NCBI GenBank assembly: GCA_041672395.1
Contig: JBAYZS010000008.1
Span: 1 to 64,000, forward strand
DNA: 64,000 nt
Direction of reading: 5' to 3'
Origin: UBA5287 sp041672395
Lineage (GTDB): Bacteria > Bacteroidota > Bacteroidia > Bacteroidales > Dysgonomonadaceae
The notes beneath the pieces were generated by a model. It saw nothing but the letters and a program-made list of their open reading frames with translations, searched no databases and was not told the origin of the DNA. A program made the translations under genes and the position numbers. Of this stretch, positions 33,580 through 43,278 are shown in pieces (the first letter of the stretch is position 1; the number at the start of each line of letters is the position of its first letter).

Positions 33580-34842
33580 ATGGAATTAAAAAGAGTAGTA
33601 GTAACAGGTCTTGGCGCTATGACACCGTTAGGTCATGATGTACCTTCCACATGGGAGAATATTTTGGCTGGTAAAAGTGGCGCAGGACCTATTACTCTTT
33701 TCGATGCCTCTCAATTTAAGACCCAGTTTGCATGCGAGGTTAAAGATTTTGATCCTACCAAATATATTGAAAAGAAAGATGTTAGGAAATACGACCGATA
33801 TGCTCAATTAGCAATGGCCGCAGCAGATGAAGCTATGTCTGACTCGAAACTGGATCTCGAAGTAGAGGATTGTGATCGGATTGGCGTAGTGTTTGCATCA
33901 GGTATCGGTGGTATTAAAACATTTGAAGAAGAAGTATCAGGTTATTACCTGGAAAAGGACAAAGGCCCTCGATTCAACCCGTTTTTTATCCCGAAAATGA
34001 TTTCAGATATTGCCGCAGGACATATTGCGATTAAATATGGTTTTCACGGACCTAATTTTGCGACCGTGTCTGCTTGCGCTTCATCTACTCATGCTATTGG
34101 GGAAGCGTTTAACTTAATTCGCTTGGGCAAAGCAAATGTGATTTTCGCAGGTGGTGCAGAGGCAACAATTTGTCCATCATCAGTGGGAGGATTTAATGCT
34201 TTACACGCATTATCTACTCGCAACGATTCACCTGAAACAGCTTCAAGACCTTTTACTGCAAGTCGCGACGGCTTTGTGATTGGAGAAGGAGCTGCAACAC
34301 TTGTTTTGGAAGAAATGGATCATGCAATTGCAAGAGGAGCTCATATTTATGCGGAAGTTGTTGGTGAAGGTATGTCTGCCGACGCATATCACATGACAGC
34401 ATCTCATCCTGATGGATTGGGAGCTAAGCTAGTGATGAAAAATGCATTAAATGATGCAAATATGAAACCTGAAGAAATTGATTATATCAATGTTCACGGT
34501 ACATCGACATCAGTAGGTGATTCTTCTGAAGTGAAAGCTATTCAGGCTGTCTTCGGAGAACATGCATATGATCTTAATATCAGCTCAACCAAATCGATGA
34601 CAGGTCATCTTTTAGGAGCGACAGGAGCTATGGAGGCAATCTTCTGTATTTTAGCTATTAGAGATCAAATCGTACCTCCAACTATCAACTTCTCAGAAGA
34701 TGATAAAGACCCGGAAATAGATTATAATCTTAATTTCACATTCAACAAAGCTCAAAATAAAAAGATACGAGCTGCGTTATCTAATACTTTTGGCTTTGGT
34801 GGACACAATTCAAGTGTTATACTTAAGCAATTCAACAAATAG
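33580..34842 (+). CDS. fabF: 3-oxoacyl-[acyl-carrier-protein] synthase II
   Basis: The product has 420 residues. It condenses malonyl-ACP with acyl-ACP to elongate fatty acids. The active-site triad is visible: Cys166 (SACASSTH), His306 (NVHGTSTSVGD) and His343, with Lys338 (STKSMTGHLLGATG). The gene lies in the acpP-fabF-rnc operon. Its stop is separated from the rnc GTG start by one base, which suggests translational coupling. Confidence 0.97.
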   Translation: MELKRVVVTGLGAMTPLGHDVPSTWENILAGKSGAGPITLFDASQFKTQFACEVKDFDPTKYIEKKDVRKYDRYAQLAMAAADEAMSDSKLDLEVEDCDRIGVVFASGIGGIKTFEEEVSGYYLEKDKGPRFNPFFIPKMISDIAAGHIAIKYGFHGPNFATVSACASSTHAIGEAFNLIRLGKANVIFAGGAEATICPSSVGGFNALHALSTRNDSPETASRPFTASRDGFVIGEGAATLVLEEMDHAIARGAHIYAEVVGEGMSADAYHMTASHPDGLGAKLVMKNALNDANMKPEEIDYINVHGTSTSVGDSSEVKAIQAVFGEHAYDLNISSTKSMTGHLLGATGAMEAIFCILAIRDQIVPPTINFSEDDKDPEIDYNLNFTFNKAQNKKIRAALSNTFGFGGHNSSVILKQFNK

Positions 34843-34843
34843 T

Positions 34844-35665
34844 GTGAGAAAATTAATAAAGAGGATTAAGGCCTTTCCAAATAAAGGAAAGGAACCTTAC
34901 CTCTCTTTCGCAAATATAGTCGGTTTCACACCCGACCGCATCGATCTATATAAGGAAGCTGTAATCCATAGATCATCATCAATCCGGACCCCATCAGGTA
35001 AGTGGATAAATAACGAACGTCTTGAATTTTTAGGTGATGCCGTACTTGATTGCATTGTTGGAGATATTCTCTTCAAGCGATTTCTTGATAAGAAAGAAGG
35101 TTTTCTTACGAGTATGCGTTCACGTATTGTTCAACGAGAAACATTGAATAAACTGGCCGTAGAACTGGGATTGGATAAACTTATTGTTTCCTCAACACGT
35201 AATTTGGCACACAATACGAACATTTACGGGGATGCATTGGAAGCACTTATTGGCGCAATTTATCTTGATCAGGGATACAGAGTGGCTAAAGGTTTTGTCT
35301 TCGAAAAACTCATCAAACAACATCTGAATATTGAATCGGTCATCAAAACTGAGGTAGATTTTAAGTCACGTTTGATTGAATGGGGACAAAAAAATAAAGT
35401 GGAGGTCAAATTCGAAGTGATGGAATCTTCTTTTGATGAGCAGAACAACCCAATGTTTGAATCGCATGTAATTGTGGGTGGTGAGGATATTGGTGCAGGA
35501 AATGGTTACTCAAAAAAAGAATCTCATCAAATGGCAGCAAAAGAGGGATTGGAAAATATCAGAAGGGATAAGAAACTACAGGAGCGTCTATTGGATACTT
35601 CAAAAAAAGAATTCTCCGAACTACAGCCTGAACAAGATCAAAATATTGACCAACAGGATTTGTAA
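34844..35665 (+). CDS. rnc: Ribonuclease III
   Basis: The product has 273 residues from GTG at 34844, one base after the fabF stop. The open frame to 34790 overlaps fabF and is not conserved. The enzyme cleaves double-stranded RNA in rRNA processing. The signature ERLEFLGDAVLD is at 58-69, with Glu61 and Asp65 as metal ligands, and Asp130 and Glu133 form the second pair (GDALEALIGAIYLD). A dsRNA-binding domain covers about 180-250 (DFKSRLIEWGQ..., GNGYSKKESHQMAAKEGL). A Glu/Gln-rich tail follows. It is convergent with pfkA. Confidence 0.95.
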   Translation: MRKLIKRIKAFPNKGKEPYLSFANIVGFTPDRIDLYKEAVIHRSSSIRTPSGKWINNERLEFLGDAVLDCIVGDILFKRFLDKKEGFLTSMRSRIVQRETLNKLAVELGLDKLIVSSTRNLAHNTNIYGDALEALIGAIYLDQGYRVAKGFVFEKLIKQHLNIESVIKTEVDFKSRLIEWGQKNKVEVKFEVMESSFDEQNNPMFESHVIVGGEDIGAGNGYSKKESHQMAAKEGLENIRRDKKLQERLLDTSKKEFSELQPEQDQNIDQQDL

Positions 35666-35703
35666 TCCGAAGGACGCTGATTTTCTATACCGTTTAGGAA
35701 ATT

Positions 35704-36720
35704 TTATATTCCAAATGAAATACCCATGCTTTTCCCTTGAACAACTAGCGGTGTTTCGGGAGTTACAAGTTTAAGCTTGCCTGCCACTTCTTTTAGTGGA
35801 ACATCGGTGATTTTTCCATCTACTCTTGCAACCATTCGACTAAAAATCCCTTCGTGAATAAGATAGGCTGCTCTACCACCAAAGAGAGTGCCCAAAGTCC
35901 TATCAAAAGGAGAAGGAGAACCACCTCTCTGGACATATCCAAGTACGGTTTCGCGTGTCTCAAATCCCGAACGTTTAGCAATCTCATTAGCAAAATAGAT
36001 AGCAGCCCTTTCATTACTGTTCTTTATTTCTATTCCTTCGGCAACAGCCACAATCGAATAAGCTTTACCCTCTTCCATACGATGTTTTATCTTATCTATC
36101 ACAACATCCATGTCATAACCTAATTCGGGTAAAATAATGATGTCCGCTCCGGAAGCCATTCCCGCATATAAAGTAATCCAACCAGCATGATGACCCATCA
36201 TTTCAATTACCATTACCCGGCGGTGTGAACTAGCTGTTGAATGAAGACGGTCAATTGCTTCTGTAGCAATATTAACAGCCGTATCAAAACCAAATGTAAT
36301 GTCAGTTCCATAAACATCGTTATCGATAGTTTTTGGTATTCCAATTACGTTCAGCCCCAGTTCTGAAAGCATATATGCTGTTTTTTGAGTTCCATTTCCT
36401 CCAATGCATACTAAACAATCGAGCCCCAATTCGTGATAGCATTGTTTAATTTGCATTTGATCTTTAGCATCCGGTGAGGTTATCAATTTCCGGAAAGTCT
36501 TTTCCCTTGCTGTACCTAGGATAGTCCCCCCAAGATTGAGTATACCTGAAAGAGAGGCATCTGTGAGTTCTACAGTGTCTTTGTACAATAGACCAGAAAA
36601 ACCGTTTAGGATTCCGATCACTTCCATTCCATAATTTTTGATGGCTGTTTTGCCCACGCCACGTATAGTCGCGTTTATGCCCGGAGCATCACCTCCTGAA
36701 GTTAGAATTCCGATTTTCAT
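35704..36720 (-). CDS. pfkA: 6-phosphofructokinase (PfkA family, atypical active-site residues)
   Basis: The product has 338 residues. It phosphorylates fructose 6-phosphate in glycolysis. The nucleotide site GGDAPGINA is at 9-17, and the catalytic PKTIDND is at 129-135 with Asp133. Several positions differ from E. coli PfkA: Asn109 in GGNGT replaces the Mg-binding Asp103, Lys130 replaces Gly124, and His177 in MMGHHAGW replaces Arg162. Gly110 keeps the position that favours ATP over PPi. The donor is therefore uncertain. The gene is 120 bp upstream of lpxB on the same strand. Confidence 0.9.
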   Translation of the reverse strand: MKIGILTSGGDAPGINATIRGVGKTAIKNYGMEVIGILNGFSGLLYKDTVELTDASLSGILNLGGTILGTAREKTFRKLITSPDAKDQMQIKQCYHELGLDCLVCIGGNGTQKTAYMLSELGLNVIGIPKTIDNDVYGTDITFGFDTAVNIATEAIDRLHSTASSHRRVMVIEMMGHHAGWITLYAGMASGADIIILPELGYDMDVVIDKIKHRMEEGKAYSIVAVAEGIEIKNSNERAAIYFANEIAKRSGFETRETVLGYVQRGGSPSPFDRTLGTLFGGRAAYLIHEGIFSRMVARVDGKITDVPLKEVAGKLKLVTPETPLVVQGKSMGISFGI

Positions 36721-36840
36721 AAATGCAGTTTTTAATGATCATTATTCATGCAAAGAAAATAAAAAAGGAGAGAAAAACAGTAAACAATATAACTTATTTT
36801 TAAAAAAAAGAATTGCGATGAAATCATTACTCGCAGAAAA

Positions 36841-37977
36841 TCAATTATCATTGCGCAATGTTTTCCAGATCACTTGCGCCGCATTGTCTGAAGCGTCAGT
36901 ATTTCCGAGTATTTTGCGCATTTCGGTATAGTTATCGAACATTTTTTGACGATAATGTTTTACTTGTAAAATACGATATAACTCTTCACGAATATTTTCG
37001 ATGGTGAAATATTTAGCAAACAATTCCTTCACCACTTCTTTCCCACTTATCAAATTGACTAAAGAGATGTAAGGTATGCGAAAAATGTATTTGAATCCCC
37101 AATATGAAAGTCTTGGTAATGGTGTTTTATAGCAAACCACCTGTGGAACGTTGAGCAGCGCAGTTTCTAAAGTGGCAGTACCTGATGTTACCAATGCCGC
37201 ATCCGACTGTGCCAAAATACGATAAGTCTGTCCAAAAAGAACAGTAACTGGCAATCCTTGTATATAAGGGTCATATACTGAGCGCTCAATACTTGGTACA
37301 CCCGCGATAACTAATTGATATTCTTCAAAACCTTTCGTACTCTCTAGCATAGCAGGCAAGTTGCTGGCTATTTCGTTCTTACGGCTACCTGCCAGCAAGG
37401 CTATAATGGGCTTATTTGACAAACCATTTGCCAAAGTAAACTCACTGAATGTTTCGTTTTTATAATCGCGCTCATCAATTTCATTTACCGAAGGATTTCC
37501 TACATAATGAACGGGATAGTTATGCCTCTTGAAAAAATCGATTTCAAAAGGAAGGATGCAAAGCATATGATCAACATACTTTTTAAACTGCTTTACGCGA
37601 TATGTTTTCCATGCCCAAACTTTTGGTGAGATATAATAATAAACGGGAATCTGAAGTTTAGTCTTTACATACTTTGCTATTTTGAGATTAAAACCTGGAT
37701 AATCGACAAGAATAATTGCATCGGGATTAAATTGTGCAATATCATGCTTGCATAGTTTTAGATTATTCAAAATGGTGCGTGCATGCGTAACTACAGGAAT
37801 TATTCCCATGTAAGCCATTTCGCGATAATGTTTTACAAGCATTCCTCCCTGAGCTTGCATAAGATCACCTCCAAAAAAACGATATTCGGAATTCGGATAC
37901 ACTTTTTTCAGTGACTTCATCAAAATTGATGCATGTAAATCGCCGGAAGCTTCACCGGCTATCAAATAGAATCTCAT
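36841..37977 (-). CDS. lpxB: Lipid-A-disaccharide synthase
   Basis: The product has 378 residues, full length. It joins UDP-diacylglucosamine and lipid X to give the lipid A disaccharide at the inner membrane. Family patterns are clear: AGEASGDLHASILMKSL at the start, FFGGDLM, VDYPGFNLKIAKY, YYISPKVWAWK, and VTSGTATLETALLNVPQVVCYK near the end. It follows surE by 27 bp on the minus strand, a typical Bacteroidales pairing, and indicates an LPS-bearing outer membrane. Confidence 0.95.
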   Translation of the reverse strand: MRFYLIAGEASGDLHASILMKSLKKVYPNSEYRFFGGDLMQAQGGMLVKHYREMAYMGIIPVVTHARTILNNLKLCKHDIAQFNPDAIILVDYPGFNLKIAKYVKTKLQIPVYYYISPKVWAWKTYRVKQFKKYVDHMLCILPFEIDFFKRHNYPVHYVGNPSVNEIDERDYKNETFSEFTLANGLSNKPIIALLAGSRKNEIASNLPAMLESTKGFEEYQLVIAGVPSIERSVYDPYIQGLPVTVLFGQTYRILAQSDAALVTSGTATLETALLNVPQVVCYKTPLPRLSYWGFKYIFRIPYISLVNLISGKEVVKELFAKYFTIENIREELYRILQVKHYRQKMFDNYTEMRKILGNTDASDNAAQVIWKTLRNDN

Positions 37978-38004
37978 TTCGTTGATGAATTAAATATGAT
38001 ATAT

Positions 38005-38775
38005 CTATCCTATAAATTCCCACTTTTGAAGCTCAGGAATATAGTCATATGCTGTCATGTCTATTTTTACCGGTACTATTGATGCAAAGTTATTTGCCAA
38101 CGCCCATTCATCGGTGCTTTCATCCTCCTGTGCTCTATTCTCAAACTTTCCAGTCAACCAATAGATATTTCTACCAGCAGCATCTTTTGATTTGAAAAAC
38201 TCGTCGACCCATTTACCCGGTGTTTGTTTAGATATCCTTATACCTTTAATTTCTCCTTTAGGAACATTCACATTCAAACAAATAGAATCAGGTAATCCTT
38301 TTTGCAGAACTTGCTCTGCAACAGCATGTGCAACCTGTTTTGCTCCTGTAAAATCGGCATCGGGATAGAAATCTGTAAGCGACATACCGAATGAAGGAAC
38401 TCCAAAAATGCATCCTTCGATTGCTGCGCCCATTGTTCCTGAGTACAAGACACTTATAGAAGCATTTGAACCATGATTTATTCCTGAGACAACAAGATCC
38501 GGTTTACGTTCAAGATAATTATTGAATGCAAGTTTAACACAGTCTACCGGTGTACCATTGCATATATAAGTAGTTACATTATCTTCAGTATTTATAAGTC
38601 GCGCCCGAAGTGGGATTGCGGATGTGATAGCACTTGACATTCCAGATTGGTGTTGAGATGGTGCAAAAACGACGATATCTCCCAAATCCTTTAATGCGTC
38701 AATTAATGATTGAATTCCTCTTGCTTGATAGCCATCGTCATTCGTGATGAGAATGAGAGGTTTCTGTGAGCCCAT
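38005..38775 (-). CDS. surE: 5'-nucleotidase SurE
   Basis: The product has 256 residues from the ATG at 38775. The longer frame to 38814 runs into the promoter region. It is a metal-dependent nucleoside monophosphatase involved in stationary-phase survival. The N-terminal metal site is TNDDGY, with Asp13-Asp14. APSQHQSG, VSGINHGSNAS and YSGTMGAAIEG are the other family blocks. It heads surE-lpxB, with a TATATTTG box at 38812-38819 that supports the shorter start. Confidence 0.95.
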   Translation of the reverse strand: MGSQKPLILITNDDGYQARGIQSLIDALKDLGDIVVFAPSQHQSGMSSAITSAIPLRARLINTEDNVTTYICNGTPVDCVKLAFNNYLERKPDLVVSGINHGSNASISVLYSGTMGAAIEGCIFGVPSFGMSLTDFYPDADFTGAKQVAHAVAEQVLQKGLPDSICLNVNVPKGEIKGIRISKQTPGKWVDEFFKSKDAAGRNIYWLTGKFENRAQEDESTDEWALANNFASIVPVKIDMTAYDYIPELQKWEFIG

Positions 38776-38811
38776 ATTTATAAGTTTATTTTGTTTTGAA
38801 ATATTAAACAA

Positions 38812-38819
38812 CAAATATA
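38812..38819 (-). promoter_or_regulatory. Candidate -7 box (TATATTTG) for surE-lpxB
   Basis: It is an exact TAnnTTTG match 36 bases upstream of the chosen surE ATG. Confidence 0.45.
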
Positions 38820-38957
38820 AGAAAAATAGACTATTTAATCGACTTCATTCTGATTACAATTGTATAAAATTGAATTCTTAATCAATATTTAATAACATAT
38901 TATTATCTTTACATGTTCAAAATAAAGTAATATTATAAAAAAACCATTGACATATTT

Positions 38958-40583
38958 ATGAAATTGAAATTATTCCTTAGTCTTTTGTTTGTCTCAATAA
39001 TTGCTGCAGCACAAACACCACAACCAGTTAAGAATGTAATTATTATGATTCCTGATGGAACATCAATTGGTGTTTATTCAGCTGCCAGATGGTACAAACA
39101 CTATAATAAAATGGGAGAAAGTTTAAATATAGACCCTTTCATTTCCGGAACAGTTACTTCCCACTCTTCAAATGCACCGATTGGAGATTCAGCTCCCACC
39201 AGTTCAACATATGCGACCGGTGTTTTGTCTCAAACAGGTAATGTTGCCATCCATCCAGTTGCAACAGAAAATGATATTTATCCAGTTGACACAACACGTA
39301 CTTATCAACCTGCTGCAACTATTCTAGAAGCAATGAAAGTTGAAAAAGACAAAGCAACAGGACTTGTAGTCACATGTGAATTTCCTCATGCAACCCCGGC
39401 TGATTTTTCTTCACACTATTACAACAGAGGCAATTATAAAGCAATCGCACCACAAATTGCTTACCAAAATCTGGATGTTCTTTTTGGTGGAGGCACAAGT
39501 ATTGTGACAGAAGATATGGAAAATCATTTTAAAAGTAATGGCACAACATATTTGAAAAACGACAAAAATGGTATGCTCAATTATAATAAAGATGGAAAGA
39601 TTTGGGCTCTTTTTGGAGAAAAAGCATTGCCATACGATTTAGATCGCAATCCTGAAAAAGTACCATCAATTGCAGAAATGACAGGTAAAGCGTTAGAGAT
39701 CTTATCGAAAGATGAAGACGGATTTTTCTTAATGGTAGAAGGGAGTCAAGTTGATTGGGCTGCTCATGCAAATGACCCTGCTGCCATTATTACTGAGTTT
39801 CTTGCCTTTGACGAAGCCGTGGGCAAAGTAATGGAATTTGCTAAAAAGAATGGTGAAACAGCTGTTATAATAGCATCAGATCATGGTAACAGTGGATTCA
39901 CTATTGGTACAACTAAATGTCCGGGTTACGACAAGTTGAGTATTGATCAACTATTTGGGAATGTTTCAAAATATAAATTGACAGCAAACGGCATTGAATC
40001 AATGCTTTTGAAGACGAAGCCCGAAAATATAAAGAGTGAATTCAAGAAATACACTGGCATTGAATTAAGTGATGAAGAGCTTCAACAACTATTATCATCA
40101 AGTAATTACAAAGAAGGAGACTACACAAAAGTAGGTACAACTCAAAATATGGTGCATACAATTGTTAGCATCCTCAACTCACGAACTTGTTTTGGTTATA
40201 CGACCGGTGGTCACACAGGTGAAGAGTTGATTCTTTCTTCATACCATCCACAAGGTGATGTTTTAAAAGGACATGTAAGGAACGTTGATGTCAATCAGTA
40301 TCTCTTAGATGTTGGCGGTCTCCAAAAACCGCTTCAGCAAATATCTGACGAACTTTTTGCAAAACACAGTGATGTTTTCAACGGTATGAAATACAGTATC
40401 GACAAACAGAATCCGGACTTCCCTGTTCTTACAGTAAAAAAAGGTCGTAAAACATTAGAAGTTACAGCATTTTCATCTGTTGCAAAGCTCAATGGTAAAC
40501 CTTTTAATCTTGGTTCTGTTGTAGTTTTTATTGATAAGAACAACACTTTTTATCTACCTGCAAAGCTTGCTAACAGATTATAA
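38958..40583 (+). CDS. Exported alkaline phosphatase
   Basis: The product has 541 residues with a signal peptide of about 18 residues (LFVSIIAAAQ). It is a PhoA-superfamily enzyme that removes phosphate from esters in the periplasm. Metal and catalytic blocks are visible: Asp33 in MIPDGTS, the nucleophile Ser78 in GDSAPTSSTYATG, VEGSQVDWAAHANDP, ASDHGNSGF and TTGGHTGEE. The sequence around Ser78 differs from the usual DSAASATA, with Pro at 80. A C-terminal extension of about 80 residues after TGGHTGEE completes the protein. It stands alone. Confidence 0.93.
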   Translation: MKLKLFLSLLFVSIIAAAQTPQPVKNVIIMIPDGTSIGVYSAARWYKHYNKMGESLNIDPFISGTVTSHSSNAPIGDSAPTSSTYATGVLSQTGNVAIHPVATENDIYPVDTTRTYQPAATILEAMKVEKDKATGLVVTCEFPHATPADFSSHYYNRGNYKAIAPQIAYQNLDVLFGGGTSIVTEDMENHFKSNGTTYLKNDKNGMLNYNKDGKIWALFGEKALPYDLDRNPEKVPSIAEMTGKALEILSKDEDGFFLMVEGSQVDWAAHANDPAAIITEFLAFDEAVGKVMEFAKKNGETAVIIASDHGNSGFTIGTTKCPGYDKLSIDQLFGNVSKYKLTANGIESMLLKTKPENIKSEFKKYTGIELSDEELQQLLSSSNYKEGDYTKVGTTQNMVHTIVSILNSRTCFGYTTGGHTGEELILSSYHPQGDVLKGHVRNVDVNQYLLDVGGLQKPLQQISDELFAKHSDVFNGMKYSIDKQNPDFPVLTVKKGRKTLEVTAFSSVAKLNGKPFNLGSVVVFIDKNNTFYLPAKLANRL

Positions 40584-40595
40584 TGTTGTTTATAT

Positions 40596-40625
40596 AAAAA
40601 ACCTCAAAACAGGAGTCGTTTTGAG
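40596..40625 (-). terminator. Terminator of the DUF4251 lipoprotein gene
   Basis: The perfect stem CTCAAAAC/GTTTTGAG (40603-40610 with 40618-40625) is followed by T6 on the minus strand. Confidence 0.65.
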
Positions 40626-40636
40626 TCCATAAATTA

Positions 40637-40668
40637 AGAAGAGGGAAGACGCAAATCTTCCCTCTTCT
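40637..40668 (+). terminator. Hairpin after the alkaline phosphatase gene
   Basis: A perfect 13-bp stem AGAAGAGGGAAGA/TCTTCCCTCTTCT has a 6-base loop. The T tract after it is short, so it may be weakly intrinsic or only stabilise the 3' end. Confidence 0.6.
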
Positions 40669-40688
40669 ATTATCACCCCAAGTAGGTA

Positions 40689-41189
40689 CTACTCTTTTTC
40701 TTCTGCAATTCTTCCACTAAATGAAATCGGTTGACGGTTAAAATCTTGTACATATAACCGGGTATTCCCGTTTCCCCAAATTTCAAACTGAAGCAACAAC
40801 TGTCTGCCGGCATCATTTATCTTTATATCCACCAACCAGTTATCAGCTTTTCTACCTTTTGTTACCTGATAGTCAAAGTCCTTGCTGATAAACTTAATTC
40901 CTCCTTCTTGTGGATTTGAAGGTGCTACGTATACACGCCCATAATATGGCAAATAGGCATTCACTGTATCTTTTGAGACTTTAACATCATAATAAGGACT
41001 CAAATACATGGAATTATATCCTGTGGGATAAACATAATTGGCTTCAAAGGTGAAGTCCTGATCTTCAACTTGTTGAGCGATACCAGCTGCAATGGCTTCT
41101 TTTTCAGCTGCCGTTTGTTTAGTTCCGCATGCAGAAACAATCAAAACGACAATAGATAATGTTAATGCGATTTTCAGTATCTTCTTCAT
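40689..41189 (-). CDS. DUF4251 family lipoprotein
   Basis: The product has 166 residues. The signal peptide ends VSAC with Cys21 lipidated. DUF4251 features are present: EDQDFTFEANYVYPTG near 42, then YDVKVSKDTVNAYLPYYGRVYVAP and GGIKFISKDFDYQVTKGRK.NWLVDIKI. This family is nearly confined to Bacteroidetes, and its function is unknown. The product is probably a periplasmic or outer-membrane lipoprotein. It is convergent with the alkaline phosphatase gene and has its own terminator. Confidence 0.88.
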   Translation of the reverse strand: MKKILKIALTLSIVVLIVSACGTKQTAAEKEAIAAGIAQQVEDQDFTFEANYVYPTGYNSMYLSPYYDVKVSKDTVNAYLPYYGRVYVAPSNPQEGGIKFISKDFDYQVTKGRKADNWLVDIKINDAGRQLLLQFEIWGNGNTRLYVQDFNRQPISFSGRIAEEKE

Positions 41190-41272
41190 TGTTCTTTCCT
41201 TTCATTTATTATTAAAACAATGATAACAAGTGATTTGTTGTGTAAAGAATAAAAAAATCTTGATAAATATGA

Positions 41273-43267
41273 TTATTCTATCATCTTCAGGAATTCATTC
41301 TCGTTGATAATCTTCACGCCAAGCTTTTCGGCTTTCTCTAGTTTGGCAGGTCCCATATTGTCGCCAGCCAGGATAAAATCGGTGCTCTTTGAAACCGATC
41401 CACTATTTTTGCCCCCGTTTTGAAGAATCATTGCTTTATATTCATCTCTCGAATGAAGTTCGAAAGTACCGCTGATGACGATGGTCATCCCCTTTAATTT
41501 ATCAGTTTTGAGTACCATTGCATCCTCACTAAGTGAGAATTGCAGATTCTGTAGTTTAAGTCGGTTTACAAAATCCCGTGACTTTGGATTAGAAAAATAT
41601 TCAACCACGCTTTGCGCAATACGTTCACCAATCTCCTCAACTGAAGTAAGATGTTCCATCGATGCATTAGCCAGGTTATCAATGTCATGGAATGCCAACG
41701 CAAGTTTCTGGGCAACAGTTTCACCTACAAATCGAATACCCAGTGCATAAAGCACACGTTCAAAAGGAACAGATTTTGAACTGTTAATGCTCTCAACCAA
41801 GTTTCTTGCACTTGTTTCGGCCCACCTGTCTAGGTGCACCAAATCGTTAAACTGTAGCGTATAAAGATCAGTGGAATCCTTTATTAGTCTTTTGTCGTAC
41901 AGCAGATTAATGGTCTCAGGACCGATAACAATGTTCATTGCTTTGCGCGTCACAAAATGCTCTATACGTCCCTTTATCTGAGGAGGACATTCCTCTGAAT
42001 TAGGACAATAATAAATAGCCTCATCCTCATTGCGAACTAAGGATGTACCGCAAGCCGGACACCGTTTAATAAACGAAACCTTATCACCTATCATAAAACG
42101 AGATTCTTTATCAACCGCGGTTATTTTAGGTATGATCTCCCCGCCCTTTTCAACAAACACATTATCACCGATATGCAGATCCAGTGCAATAATCGCATCT
42201 TCATTATATAATGAAGCCCGTTTAACGGTAGTTCCTGATAATAACACGGGGTCCAGGTTTGCCACTGGAGTAACGGCCCCTGTTCTTCCTACCTGATATG
42301 AGACCGATTCAAGTCGAGTGACCGCCTGTTCAGCATTAAATTTATAAGCAATGGCCCATCGGGGGAATTTGGAAGTAGAGCCTAAATTTCGTTGCTGTAA
42401 AAGGGAGTCGACTTTCAACACAACTCCATCCGTCGCAACCGGCAGATTCTTTCGTTCCGTATCCCAATATTTAAGGAAATCGATAATCTCATCAATCGAT
42501 TTACATTTCTTCATTGCTTTAGAAACTCGCAAACCCCAAGTGCGAGCAATGATCATATTTTGGAAATGACTGTCTGTCGGGAGATTTTCCCCCAAAAGAT
42601 AATAGAACGATGAATCCAATTTACGAGAAGCCACCGTCTTGGGGTCCAGCAATTTAAGTGTTCCCGAAGCAGCATTCCTGGGATTAGCAAACAAGGGTTC
42701 TTCCTGTTCTTCCCGTTCCTTGTTAAGTTCTTCAAACACATTCCATGGCAAGAGCACTTCACCTCTAACCTCAACATAATCAGGAATATTATCACCATTT
42801 AAGACCAATGGTACGCTTCGAATAGTGCGCACATTATCCGTAACAATGTCACCCTGTTTTCCATCTCCGCGAGTGATAGCTTGTACCAACTGTTTATTTT
42901 CATAAATAAGAGAAATAGAAGTACCGTCGAATTTCAGTTCGCAAACGATCTCAAACTCCTCGTTCAAGCCCTTTTTCACTCGATTGTAGAAATCTGCCAC
43001 TTCGCCTTCCGAATAAGTATTTTGGAGCGATAACATTGGATATCGATGTTTCACCTGTTTAAAGTTCTTATTGATATCGCTACCCACACGCATTGTAGGA
43101 GAATTAGGATCTGCAAATTCCGGGAACTGCACTTCCAGGTCACTCAATTCCTTTAACAATTGATCAAATTCAAAATCAGTGATTACTGGTTGTGAAAGAA
43201 CATAGTAATTATAATTATGTTCGTGCAGTATTCTTCGCAGTTCTTCTATTCTATCTTTCGGCATCAT
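41273..43267 (-). CDS. ligA: NAD-dependent DNA ligase LigA
   Basis: The product has 664 residues from the ATG at 43267. A second ATG follows directly at 43264. The frame upstream of 43267 overlaps the preceding gene and is not conserved. It seals nicks in DNA using NAD+. The adenylated Lys112 is in CELKFDGTSIS. The OB domain follows, then a zinc finger (CPACG...CPNSEECP), helix-hairpin-helix repeats and a C-terminal BRCT domain from about 585 (LKGMTIVISGTFE). It is the last gene of a MATE, outer-membrane-like protein, ligA run. Confidence 0.96.
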   Translation of the reverse strand: MMPKDRIEELRRILHEHNYNYYVLSQPVITDFEFDQLLKELSDLEVQFPEFADPNSPTMRVGSDINKNFKQVKHRYPMLSLQNTYSEGEVADFYNRVKKGLNEEFEIVCELKFDGTSISLIYENKQLVQAITRGDGKQGDIVTDNVRTIRSVPLVLNGDNIPDYVEVRGEVLLPWNVFEELNKEREEQEEPLFANPRNAASGTLKLLDPKTVASRKLDSSFYYLLGENLPTDSHFQNMIIARTWGLRVSKAMKKCKSIDEIIDFLKYWDTERKNLPVATDGVVLKVDSLLQQRNLGSTSKFPRWAIAYKFNAEQAVTRLESVSYQVGRTGAVTPVANLDPVLLSGTTVKRASLYNEDAIIALDLHIGDNVFVEKGGEIIPKITAVDKESRFMIGDKVSFIKRCPACGTSLVRNEDEAIYYCPNSEECPPQIKGRIEHFVTRKAMNIVIGPETINLLYDKRLIKDSTDLYTLQFNDLVHLDRWAETSARNLVESINSSKSVPFERVLYALGIRFVGETVAQKLALAFHDIDNLANASMEHLTSVEEIGERIAQSVVEYFSNPKSRDFVNRLKLQNLQFSLSEDAMVLKTDKLKGMTIVISGTFELHSRDEYKAMILQNGGKNSGSVSKSTDFILAGDNMGPAKLEKAEKLGVKIINENEFLKMIE

Positions 43268-43278
43268 TATGCAATAAA

